DNA from: Floridanema aerugineum
GTDB taxonomy: Bacteria; Cyanobacteriota; Cyanobacteriia; Cyanobacteriales; Aerosakkonemataceae
Assembly (NCBI RefSeq): GCF_041929345.1
Contig: NZ_JBHFNQ010000201.1
Span: 14,474-78,473, forward strand
DNA length: 64,000 bases
Direction: 5' to 3'
Part shown: positions 33,454 to 41,655 of the stretch, piece after piece
Position numbering within the stretch: the first letter of the stretch is position 1
Layout: each line of letters starts with the position of its first letter
Notes under the pieces: generated by a model
The model's database searches: none
The model's input: only the letters and a program-made list of their open reading frames with translations
Told to the model about the DNA's origin: nothing
Position numbers and translations under genes: made by a program

Positions 33454-33987
33454 ATGCAGCATTTAAGCGCAGAGGAATTACTAGCTCAATATGCTAGCGG
33501 GAAAAGGGATTTTGCACAAATTAATTTAATTAAAGTTAATTTGTTTGAAGCAAATTTATCGGAAGTTAATTTTAATCAAAGCAATCTTCAAGAAGTTTAT
33601 TTACCTTACGCTAACCTAAGCCAAGCTAATCTTTGCCAAGCACAAATGGAAGCAGCACAATTAAGTGATGCTAAACTCAATCAAGCTGATTTATCTGCGG
33701 CTAATTTACAGAATGCTAATCTTTCTAGAGCCAGTTTACGTTACGCTAATTTACAAGGTGCGGATTTGTCAGGTGCTAATTTACAAGGTGCAGATTTGTA
33801 TAATGCCGATCTCAGTTGTGCGGATTTAAGATATGCTGATTTAACTGGCGCTAATTTAGAAGAAGCTAAATTAGAAGAAGCGCAACTTACTGGGACTAAT
33901 TTTTATCGTGCCAAAAAGGTAGATTTATCTAAGGCAAAGTCCGATCGCACTACTATTTTTCCCGATGGATATCGCCGAGATACTTAA
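33454..33987 (+). CDS. Pentapeptide-repeat protein
   Basis: Residues about 20-160 of this 177-residue protein are A(N/D)LXX pentapeptide repeats (for example NLSQANLCQA, ADLSGANLQGADLYNADLSC), which fold as a right-handed quadrilateral beta-helix. There is no signal peptide, so it is likely cytoplasmic. Such proteins abound in cyanobacteria and their roles are mostly unknown. The ATG is preceded by a short leader without a strong ribosome site. Confidence 0.88.
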   Translation: MQHLSAEELLAQYASGKRDFAQINLIKVNLFEANLSEVNFNQSNLQEVYLPYANLSQANLCQAQMEAAQLSDAKLNQADLSAANLQNANLSRASLRYANLQGADLSGANLQGADLYNADLSCADLRYADLTGANLEEAKLEEAQLTGTNFYRAKKVDLSKAKSDRTTIFPDGYRRDT

Positions 33988-34011
33988 CCTAATTGGAGAA
34001 AAATATTGCTT

Positions 34012-35730
34012 TTAGCGATGGGGAATAGATAACAGCCATGAATATTCCACACGGTTATAGTATTGGGAGAGGAGCGATTCAATTTTAGCGACTCCCAGGG
34101 GTTTAATTAGGTATTCATTGGCTTTAGCGCCTAAACAACATTCGCGTTCACCTTTTACGGGTTTTGAGGTGAGCATTATTACTGGTATATCAGCTAAATC
34201 TTTTTGCGATCGCAGCCTTTTTAATAACTCTAAACCCGACTGCTCATCCGCTAAATTAACATCTAATATGATTAATCCCGGCTTAATGAGCCGCACCTGC
34301 TCCAAAAAACCGACGCTGCTTGATAAATACTCTACTGGGTAGTTCAAAACATTTAAGTAATTCTGCAAAATAATCGCACTTTTATCTTCATCTTCTACCA
34401 GTAAAATTGGTCGCTTTTGCGGTAGCTCTTCCTCTATCATTAAAACTTGTTCCTTGTCATTAGCAGAAATTTCTTCTCTTTCTTGGTATTGGTAGGAATT
34501 ATATGAGAAATTTCTTAAGCATAAATCTGGAAGATAAATAGTAAATTTGCTCCCCACTCCTAGCTGAGATTCTACAGTTAAATCTCCGCCATGTAGTTGA
34601 GCAAAACGACGAGTTAAAACCAAGCCTAAACCAGTTCCCTGATATTGACGATTCAGTTTACTATCTAGTTGAGAGAAAGGTTGAAACAGCTGCGACATAT
34701 CTTCGGAAGCAATGCCAATTCCTGTGTCAGCGACTGTAAAGGAAGTTCCTTTTGGTTCTTTTTTGACGATTAAGGTTACTTGTCCTTTTGGAGTAAATTT
34801 GATCGCATTGGAAAGCAAATTTAGTAACATTTGGCAAAGGCGACGTTGATCGGCAATAAAATGACTGACTTGGGGATCGATTACACTTTTTAATCTCAAG
34901 CCTTGACTTTTAGCTCTTTCTTGGACAATAGATAAGCAGTAATAGCATAATTCTCTAATTTCCACACTTTCGAGCATTAATTCTTCTTTACCCGCTTCAA
35001 TTTTAGCTAAGTCGAGGATATCGTTAATTAATGAAAGTAAATGTTCCCCACTGGTATAAATACAGTTCATATACTCATTTTGTTTGGGGTTCAGTTTTCC
35101 ATAAAATTCTTGCTGGAGCATTTGGGATAAACCCAAAATAGAGTTTAATGGAGTGCGTAATTCATGACTCATGTTAGCCAAAAATTCACTTTTAGCACGA
35201 TTAGCTGCTTCTGCTTCTAACTTGGCTCTTTCTAATTCTTCCGTGCGCTGTTTAACTAACTGTTCTAAGCGTTCATAACTGACTTCTTTATATTCTGTCA
35301 TCTCTGAACCATGAATTCCTAAGTTTTGTTTTCCATTTTTAGCAGGTAATTTCCGATTTTTTGCTTGGAGTTCACGAGTTACGATCGGCACTAACCTTGC
35401 TAAATTATCTGCGATTAAACAATCATTTGCCCCCGCTTTGATTACAGTTACTATCATGTCTTCATTGCGCTCTTTTAACAAGACAATAACGGGTAAATCT
35501 AACCCTTTCATTTTAATTAGCTGCAAGACAACCAACGCATTAAATTTGGGTATCGAATAATCAGCAATTACTATATCCCACTCTGGTTTTTCTAAAGCTG
35601 CGTTCATGGCTTTAGGTGTTTCTACAATTTGGTAAAATAGCGTGTAACCACCACGTTTTAGTTCATTTGCTAACCAGGTAGCATCCTCTACCGAGTTTTG
35701 AATCAGTAAAATACGTAGTGGCATATTCAT
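34012..35730 (-). CDS. Hybrid histidine kinase: receiver - kinase - receiver
   Basis: The 572-residue protein starts with a receiver-like domain (6-122, Asp57 in IADYSIP). A coiled coil, a HisKA domain with His189 in MSHELRTPLNS, an HATPase (about 295-405, with GTGLGLVLTRR) and a second receiver (about 432-555; ILDVNLADEQ) follow. There is no membrane segment, so it is a soluble relay protein. No partner regulator gene is adjacent. The N-terminal receiver may feed signals from another kinase. Confidence 0.9.
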   Translation of the reverse strand: MNMPLRILLIQNSVEDATWLANELKRGGYTLFYQIVETPKAMNAALEKPEWDIVIADYSIPKFNALVVLQLIKMKGLDLPVIVLLKERNEDMIVTVIKAGANDCLIADNLARLVPIVTRELQAKNRKLPAKNGKQNLGIHGSEMTEYKEVSYERLEQLVKQRTEELERAKLEAEAANRAKSEFLANMSHELRTPLNSILGLSQMLQQEFYGKLNPKQNEYMNCIYTSGEHLLSLINDILDLAKIEAGKEELMLESVEIRELCYYCLSIVQERAKSQGLRLKSVIDPQVSHFIADQRRLCQMLLNLLSNAIKFTPKGQVTLIVKKEPKGTSFTVADTGIGIASEDMSQLFQPFSQLDSKLNRQYQGTGLGLVLTRRFAQLHGGDLTVESQLGVGSKFTIYLPDLCLRNFSYNSYQYQEREEISANDKEQVLMIEEELPQKRPILLVEDEDKSAIILQNYLNVLNYPVEYLSSSVGFLEQVRLIKPGLIILDVNLADEQSGLELLKRLRSQKDLADIPVIMLTSKPVKGERECCLGAKANEYLIKPLGVAKIESLLSQYYNRVEYSWLLSIPHR

Positions 35731-36139
35731 ATAGTTTCTTGATGTTAGTATGACTTGTTAATTCCAGAACACTCATCGTAGTTTTCTCGTTAAACAATTT
35801 AAGGGTAAACTATTCTTACTTAAACTTCCCAAGCCTTGAATTTTTAATTTGTAAATAGCTGGGTAAATTCTTATAAGTTTACTAGTTTCATAGATTTTAC
35901 AAGTAGTGATGGTATCCCGCTCGCTAACGAGATTACCATACTTCCTTCACTAATATATGTTGTGAATATTACAACCAAGCTCAATCTTAAACAGAAATTA
36001 AAAAAGCCAACTTTCCTTAACATAAGTAAGCAAATTTATTTAATGTTGAACTTTCTTGAAGCTAACCTTGGTTCTGTAACTACCCAATCCTTAAATTAAT
36101 CAAAGCTTTTTCTGTAAAGGCAAACTCGGTTTTATCGAA

Positions 36140-36482
36140 AACTTGGGTTTAAAACCCCGTACTTCCAGCACGGCTTTGTATTAAAATATTGGCAGGTTGC
36201 TAACCGTGAGAACGTGAGGAAACAGGTAAAACGTCCTACTCCGTGATCTCAAAATTCCTCGCCGTCAATGGTGCAAAACTAAGTCTACACGGTAAGGACG
36301 AAAAAGAAATCAAATAGGGTAGGGCATACCCGAATCCACGCTTGGGGAGCAGTCCATAAGAGTGCTTGCTGTAAAAAGTGTAGTCGGACTAGACATGAAA
36401 CTGTAAGACCAAAATTAGCGTTGCTAGTGGAGGCAAGATTCAGCCCAAGAATCCCCACGCCTTTGGGCTGGGGAGTGTCAAA
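36140..36482 (+). mobile_element. Remnant of an IS200/IS605-family element (omega-RNA-like right end)
   Basis: The left end holds a hairpin (CCGTACTTCCAGCACGG) followed by CTTTGTATTAAAATATTGGC. The right end holds CCCCACGCC TTTGGGC TGGGG and then AGTGTCAAAG, the layout of TnpB-type element right ends that also encode the guide (omega) RNA scaffold. The interior (~250 bases) is too short and interrupted to encode TnpB. Assignment rests on pattern resemblance only. Confidence 0.5.
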
Positions 36483-36503
36483 GATTTGACTATGGTATGA
36501 TAA
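36481..36503 (+). promoter_or_regulatory. Candidate promoter for ilvC
   Basis: TATGAT lies within TGGTATGATAAAA, about 50 bases before the ilvC ATG, and resembles a -10 box. A weak -35 (GTGTCA) lies in the end of the IS-like remnant, so that element may supply part of the promoter. CAGGAG precedes the ATG. Confidence 0.35.
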
Positions 36504-36548
36504 AAAGTTTGCACATCATTAGTCAGTTTAAAATCAGGAGTTACCCTT

Positions 36549-37544
36549 ATGGCTCGGATGTACTATGATTCTGATGCCAATTTAGATTTATTGGCAAATA
36601 AAACGGTAGCGATTATCGGTTATGGTTCTCAAGGTCACGCTCACGCTTTAAATCTTAAGGATAGTGGCGTTAACGTAATTGTGGGATTGTATCCTGGTAG
36701 CAAGTCGGCAACTAAAGCCAAAGAAGCGGGATTGGAAGTTTACGACGTAGCTGAAGCTGCTCAAAAAGCCGACTGGATTATGATCCTACTGCCAGATGAG
36801 GTACAAAAAAGTGTCTATAAAAACGAAATTGAGCCACATTTGACAGAAGGAAAAGTCCTGTTTTTCGCTCACGGTTTCAACATCCACTTTGCTCAAGTTG
36901 TACCACCTGCGAATGTAGATGTGGTGATGGTAGCACCTAAAGGCCCAGGACATTTGGTAAGACGGACTTACGAACAGGGAGAAGGTGTACCTTGTTTGTT
37001 TGCAGTTTATCAAAATGCTAGCGGTCAGGCACGCGATCGCGCAATGGCTTATGCTAAAGGCATCGGTGGTACTCGCGCCGGAATTTTGGAAACTACCTTC
37101 CGTGAAGAAACCGAAACCGACTTATTTGGCGAACAAGTTGTCCTCTGTGGCGGTTTGAGTGCCTTAATTAAATCAGGTTTTGAAACCTTAGTCGCTGCTG
37201 GATATCAACCAGAACTCGCTTACTTTGAATGCTTGCACGAAGTCAAATTAATTGTTGACTTAATCGTAGAAGGCGGTTTAGCAAAAATGCGCGATAGCAT
37301 TTCTAACACCGCTGAATATGGCGACTTAACTCGTGGTCCCCGCATCGTCACCGACGAAACTCGCGCCGAAATGCGGAAAATTCTCCAAGAAATTCAATCT
37401 GGACAGTTTGCTAGAGAATTTGTGTTGGAAAATCAAGCTGGTAAACCTGGTTTTACCGCTATGCGCCGTCGGGAAGCTGAACACCACATTGAGGAAGTTG
37501 GCAAAGACTTACGCGCCATGTTTAGCTGGCTGAAGAAGGACTAA
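36549..37544 (+). CDS. ilvC: Ketol-acid reductoisomerase
   Basis: The 331-residue class I enzyme converts acetolactate and acetohydroxybutyrate with NADPH and magnesium in valine, leucine and isoleucine synthesis. The nucleotide-binding segment IGYGSQGHAHALNLKDSGVN, the knotted C-terminal domain with EETETDLFGEQ and ECLHEVKLIVDLI are all present. Length is normal. It is monocistronic here, with a good ribosome site (CAGGAG). Confidence 0.96.
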   Translation: MARMYYDSDANLDLLANKTVAIIGYGSQGHAHALNLKDSGVNVIVGLYPGSKSATKAKEAGLEVYDVAEAAQKADWIMILLPDEVQKSVYKNEIEPHLTEGKVLFFAHGFNIHFAQVVPPANVDVVMVAPKGPGHLVRRTYEQGEGVPCLFAVYQNASGQARDRAMAYAKGIGGTRAGILETTFREETETDLFGEQVVLCGGLSALIKSGFETLVAAGYQPELAYFECLHEVKLIVDLIVEGGLAKMRDSISNTAEYGDLTRGPRIVTDETRAEMRKILQEIQSGQFAREFVLENQAGKPGFTAMRRREAEHHIEEVGKDLRAMFSWLKKD

Positions 37545-37784
37545 TTTTCCAGCAGGTTCGCTAGAGGGAGCAGGGGGGCAGAGGGGCAGGGGGGCAGAGG
37601 GGCAGAGGGGCAGAGGGGCAGAGGGGCAGGTTCGCTAGAGGGAGCAGGGAAGAATTTAAAACTTAAAACTCCCCAACTCTTCCTAACTCAAAACTCAAAA
37701 CTCAAAACTCTTTCAACTCTCCCTAACTCAAAACTCAAAACTCAAAACTCAAAACTTTCCCAGTCCCCAGTCCCCAGTCCCCAA
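37545..37784 (+). repeat. GGGGCAGA and AAAACTC heptamer arrays after ilvC
   Basis: About ten G-rich copies of GGGGCAGA at 37569-37630, bracketed by two copies of CAGGTTCGCTAGAGGGAGCA (37552 and 37627). Then come several copies of CTCAAAA and CCCCAGT. Typical STRR-type intergenic filler. Confidence 0.6.
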
Positions 37785-38003
37785 TCACTGTCCTCCTTGC
37801 TCCTGTTTTTCAATGGCTTTTTCGGTGCGTTCGTAAGGGTTTCTTGGTTGTTTTTTGGGAAACAAACCCAGCATAAAGTTGTTGATTGTGGTTCGAGTTT
37901 GTAAGCTGGCATTGCTGACGGGTGGGAAGGGAATGCGATCGCCCAGCAGGACAAACAGCAAAAATAGTACAATCAGCAGGGGAAACTTAGCTTTGGATAA
38001 CAT
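37785..38003 (-). CDS. Small membrane-anchored protein
   Basis: The 72-residue protein starts with a hydrophobic helix (FPLLIVLFLLFVLLG, about 7-21). A Ser/Asn/Thr-rich segment and a basic C-terminus (LFPKKQPRNPYERTEKAIEK) follow. ATG at 38001-38003; family not recognised. An alternative overlapping frame at 37742-37972 looks spurious. Confidence 0.5.
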   Translation of the reverse strand: MLSKAKFPLLIVLFLLFVLLGDRIPFPPVSNASLQTRTTINNFMLGLFPKKQPRNPYERTEKAIEKQEQGGQ

Positions 38004-38090
38004 AACAATAAATTAACTATTTAGTTAATCAAATCTCTTAATTCTATTTTTCCCAACCCTCTAACGAAAGAACCTATTTTTTTGTTTGAT

Positions 38091-38609
38091 TTAAGGGTGA
38101 AGTTTGCCATCAGGCATTTTCGCTTCTTGAAAGTTAGCCCCTTCTACATTAGCGCATCCCAGCACGTTTAAACTGATGGCGGCTGTGCGATCGCTTGCTT
38201 TAACATTTAAGCCTAAATTAGCATTGCGCGGATCGTCATTTGTGGGCGTAGTTCCTAATTTAAAACCTAAAGAACCTCCATCATTGTTAGCTCTTAACCT
38301 TAAACTAATCCCCACACAACCTAAATCAGCACGTTCTAAATTAGCTTTGGTGAAGTTGGCTCTTTTTAAGTTAGCATTTCCCAGTTTTGCGCCTTCTAAG
38401 TTAGCACCTTCTAGGTTAGCACCTTCCAAGTTTACGCCGCTTAAGTCGGCTCCCTGTAAATTAGCATTTCTCAAGTCACATCCGGGACATTCTCTAGTTT
38501 CCAGCAATTTTTCTACTCGTTTTTGAGTGTTTAAAAAGGAAATATAGAAATATGATGCAGTTCCCGCAGCTAAGAAAAATATCAAAACGGAGAGATGCTT
38601 GAATTTCAT
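38091..38609 (-). CDS. Membrane-anchored pentapeptide-repeat protein
   Basis: About 172 residues from ATG at 38607-38609, giving MKFKHLSVLIFFLAAGTASY as a signal anchor. Pentapeptide repeats follow (NLQGADLSGVNLEGANLEGANLEGAKLGNANL), after CPGCDLRNAN with two cysteines, and then a less regular C-terminal part with more cysteines. The protein probably projects into the periplasm or lumen. A TTG start 19 codons earlier is possible. Confidence 0.8.
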   Translation of the reverse strand: MKFKHLSVLIFFLAAGTASYFYISFLNTQKRVEKLLETRECPGCDLRNANLQGADLSGVNLEGANLEGANLEGAKLGNANLKRANFTKANLERADLGCVGISLRLRANNDGGSLGFKLGTTPTNDDPRNANLGLNVKASDRTAAISLNVLGCANVEGANFQEAKMPDGKLHP

Positions 38610-38763
38610 GACTAAATTAGAAGCTGCTTTGGCTTCCTCAATCAAGTAGTTGATCTTTACTACCAAAGTTTCTACTTCCGATCCGGAATTTTTACATTTA
38701 CTTAAGTAAAAACTCTGAGACTGAATTTATTATATCAAATAGAAAAAAGAATGCAACAAATCG

Positions 38764-38922
38764 GAGATCCCCCATTATCCCCCTGATTAAGGGGGACTTA
38801 AAACCCAGTCTTGTTCCCCCCTTAATCAGGGGGACTTAAAACCCAGTCTTGTTCCCCCCTTGTTAAGGGGGACTTAAAATCCAGTCTTGTTCCCCCCTTA
38901 TTAAGGGGGGTTAGGGGGGATC
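38764..38922. repeat. Three tandem 38-bp repeats within a GATCCCCC inverted frame
   Basis: GGGGGACTTAAAACCCAGTC starts at 38791, 38829 and 38867, each unit being 38 bases with a CTTGTTCCCCCCTT end. The array is bounded by AGATCCCCC on the left and GGGGGGATCT on the right. It ends at the GNAT gene stop and may act as its terminator region. Confidence 0.75.
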
Positions 38923-39404
38923 TAGGTAGCTGCTAATTTAGAAAGATTCTCACCTGTGACGCGACAAATTCGCCAGTCTGGTAACACATCTGCACCCATA
39001 CGTTGATAAAAGCCGATCGCAGGTTCATTCCAATCTAATACGCTCCATTCTAAGCGACCGCAATCCCGTTCTACTGCTAATTTAGCTACATAAATTAGTA
39101 ATGCTTTGCCAATACCTTGGTGACGGTATTCTGGTAACACAAATATATCTTCTAAATATATTCCGGGTTTAGTCAAAAAGGTAGAATAGTTAGGAAAAAA
39201 TAAAGCAAATCCTACTGCTTTGCCATCTAGTTCAGCTAATATTGCTTCGGCGTAAATGCGCTCGCCAAACAAGTGAGATTCCAAAGAAGCAATATTCCCC
39301 GTCACTGCATGAGATAACTTTTCGTATTCCGCCAAACCTTTAATTAATTGAAATAAAGTTGGTACATCTTCGGGAGTTGTCGATCGCAAAATCAAATTTG
39401 TCAT
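38922..39404 (-). CDS. GNAT-family N-acetyltransferase
   Basis: The 160-residue protein has the GNAT core: VGFALFFPNYSTF, EDIFVLPEYRHQGIGKALL (acetyl-CoA loop, about 86-104) and a C-terminal DWNEPAIGFYQRMGADVLPDW. It is closest in style to diamine/spermidine-type or thialysine acetyltransferases (LEDIFVLPEYRHQGIG). The substrate is not certain. Confidence 0.87.
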   Translation of the reverse strand: MTNLILRSTTPEDVPTLFQLIKGLAEYEKLSHAVTGNIASLESHLFGERIYAEAILAELDGKAVGFALFFPNYSTFLTKPGIYLEDIFVLPEYRHQGIGKALLIYVAKLAVERDCGRLEWSVLDWNEPAIGFYQRMGADVLPDWRICRVTGENLSKLAAT

Positions 39405-39510
39405 TGGTGGTTGGTTTTATATCATTAGTCTTATGTGAATAGTCATTGGTTAACCAAAACTATTACCAAGCACCAAATATTTTAGCAGAGAATAGTCAGC
39501 TGAATCTAGA

Positions 39511-39543
39511 AGATCCCCGACTTCTTCAAGAAGTCGGGGATCT
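39511..39543. repeat. 33-bp hairpin repeat (AGATCCCCGACTTCTT arm), copy 1
   Basis: Perfect inverted arms pair across a one-base centre. It lies six bases past the sigma factor stop codon and could serve as a terminator stem, although no T-run follows. Two more copies are between kdpA and kdpB. Confidence 0.75.
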
Positions 39544-39548
39544 GGATA

Positions 39549-40700
39549 TTATTTCAACCAACTTTTCAGACGTTGAGCGATTTGAGGACGGCGTAATTTT
39601 CGCATCGCTTTACTTTGAATTTGGCGCACTCTTTCGCGGGATAAATTGTATAAGTTACCCACTTCTTCTAAAGTGCAAGGTTCGCTGGTTGTTAAACCAT
39701 AACGCAGGGAAATGACATCTTTTTCTCTTGGAGTGAGGACATCACCCAACACTGACCAAATTTCCTGACGTAACATAGTATCATTCATTTGTTCTTCAGG
39801 AGATTGGGTATCGCTATCTTCTAACAAATCCACTAATTCTGTATCTTCTTCTCTCCCAACTCTGTGGTTTAAAGAAAGCGATCGCCTCCGCAACTGTTGT
39901 AACTGATGCAGATGTTCCAGGGAAATTTCTAAAGCTTTAGCTACTTCTGCTTCTGTGGGATTTCTTCGCAATTGTTGCTTAAGTTCCCGTTGGATTTTTT
40001 TCAGTTTATTGAGTTTTTCGACAATATGAATTGGTAGACGAACAGTTCTTGCATCATTGGCGATCGCTCTGGTAATCGCTTGGCGAATCCACCAGTAAGC
40101 ATACGTAGAAAACTTATAACCTTTATCGGGATCGAACTTTTCTGTAGCTCTGTTTAACCCCATAGCACCTTCTTGGATTAAATCTAAGAATTGCACTCCT
40201 CGATTTAAATAGCGTTTGGCGATCGACACTACTAATCGCAGATTCGAGCGAATCATTTTCCGTTTCGCCACTTTTCCCTGATACAAACGCTGCTCTAACT
40301 GACGTTCTGTTAATCCCAGTTTCCCTGCAATCTCTGATACCGTTGGATGCTTACCTAATTCTTGATGTAAACTTCTTTGTGTTTCTTCTACTGTTACTAA
40401 GAATTGCACCCGCTTTGCTAAATCCACTTCCTCTTTTGGTTTCAGTAGAGGATACCGCGCCATTTCCTTAAAGAAAGCCCCTACCGAGTCATCCGAGTTC
40501 ATCTTATGATAACCCGATGTCGGATAAGATTCTATTTCCTCAACTTCACTTGTTCCCTCTCCGGTAGAAAGTTCAACTTCACTATTAACCAAATCAACAT
40601 CTGAAGGTTCGATATTGATATCAGTTTCTACATCAATATCCACATTACTACTGACTGTTAATGGTTGGGTTTCCGACAAATCTAACTGGGTGATATTCAT
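39549..40700 (-). CDS. Group 2 sigma-70 family factor (RpoD-like)
   Basis: About 383 residues from ATG at 40698-40700. An acidic N-terminal region is followed by sigma region 1.2 (SVGAFFKEMARYPLLKPKEEVDL), regions 2.1-2.4 (SNLRLVVSIAKRYLNRGVQFLDLIQEG, FSTYAYWWIRQAITRAI), region 3 and region 4 (SLRYGLT, LEEVGNLYNLSRERVRQIQSKAMRKLR). Length and the missing 1.1 region fit the non-essential SigB-E group of cyanobacteria used in stress and nitrogen or carbon responses. Which member is not decidable by eye. Confidence 0.9.
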   Translation of the reverse strand: MNITQLDLSETQPLTVSSNVDIDVETDINIEPSDVDLVNSEVELSTGEGTSEVEEIESYPTSGYHKMNSDDSVGAFFKEMARYPLLKPKEEVDLAKRVQFLVTVEETQRSLHQELGKHPTVSEIAGKLGLTERQLEQRLYQGKVAKRKMIRSNLRLVVSIAKRYLNRGVQFLDLIQEGAMGLNRATEKFDPDKGYKFSTYAYWWIRQAITRAIANDARTVRLPIHIVEKLNKLKKIQRELKQQLRRNPTEAEVAKALEISLEHLHQLQQLRRRSLSLNHRVGREEDTELVDLLEDSDTQSPEEQMNDTMLRQEIWSVLGDVLTPREKDVISLRYGLTTSEPCTLEEVGNLYNLSRERVRQIQSKAMRKLRRPQIAQRLKSWLK

Positions 40701-41655
40701 AAGCAAGCTCTTTTTGTAATTATGTTAAACTCACAGTCTTAGAACCAGCGTTTCCTTTAATACATTCCACTCATATATCTACACAAATTGCCCCCTGATG
40801 ATGAACGAAACTGCTTGGATTTCTTTAGAAAAATTTAAGATTTTGTCTTTTCGACCATTCTAGTCCGGTCAACTCAATCTTGCCCGGTTTTGTACTTTTA
40901 GCTTGGGAAACATGGTGCAAATTGAGGAACACTTTATTAGACTACCGCAAGTGTTTTTTTTCATTGTTTTCCCAGCTACAAAATAACAACGTAAAACCCT
41001 TTGATGGAGGTAAACCTTTGTTACGCTTGTGACAATTGTTTCTCTGTAACCATATTGCTGAACTGCTCAACAAAACTTTGTAAAAGTTTTCGATTTCGAT
41101 TACAGCATCTCATGTAACATGGAGCTTTGCTCTCTATCAATGGGTGTAAAATTCCGGTCTTGCCAAAGTAAGAAAGTATTTTCTCTTCTTGGATTTACTA
41201 TGGTTAAGAAATTGTAGAGAGAGTTTGTTCTCTATTGAAAAAAACTGTCACAAGGTAGATAAGTTAGACAAAAAGCCAAAATCAGTAAATTATATGGATG
41301 AGCTAAATTGATGGTGAAATTGCCGTTTATTCGGGCTGAAAATAAATTTTTAGGACTTAGGCAAAAAACCCGGTTTATGTGCGAAATCGTAGGTTTAGAT
41401 GAGCTAGATTAACGCTCCCAACCGGATTTTTCCGCAAATTTTGCACTCAAAGGAGGTGGAACCTCCCAGATACTCGTTACCAGGTTGAACCTGGTAACGA
41501 AAAACAGAGGCTCTGCCTCAAAGTGCAAGATCTGAGTTTTAACTCTTGCTGTGTAAGTCGTGGTTTTTAGCCATTAAAATCAGCCCTTAGCTCGGTAGAA
41601 TAAACTGGATAAGTATCGATCGCCCCCCCAAACCAAGTATTCGGTGTTTCACAGT
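40701..41655. other. Long intergenic region upstream of priA and the sigma gene
   Basis: About 950 bases between divergent genes. It contains the element at 41440-41537 and a near-duplication GATGAGCTAAATT/GATGAGCTAGATT (41295, 41399). The rest is AT-rich promoter-type sequence, and I see no RNA gene or conserved frame. Confidence 0.5.
41440..41537. mobile_element. Short element with TGCAAGATCTGAG end
   Basis: TTTGCACTC at the left and AGTGCAAGATCTGAG at the right. Inner hairpins are GGAGGTGGAACCTCC and GTTACCAGGTTGAACCTGGTAAC. Same family as 33194-33299 and 45861-45967. Confidence 0.65.

Larger units (their letters stand above)
35731..36548. other. Intergenic region with a decayed IS200/IS605-like element
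   Basis: About 820 bases without a gene. The left half is AT-rich. The part from 36140 to 36482 looks like a gutted insertion element, and the last ~60 bases carry a promoter for ilvC. Confidence 0.55.

Noticed and set aside
39511..39543. Factor-independent terminator of the sigma factor gene
   Set aside because: The stem is strong but lacks a T-run and the same sequence occurs inside the kdp operon, so it is listed as a repeat instead.
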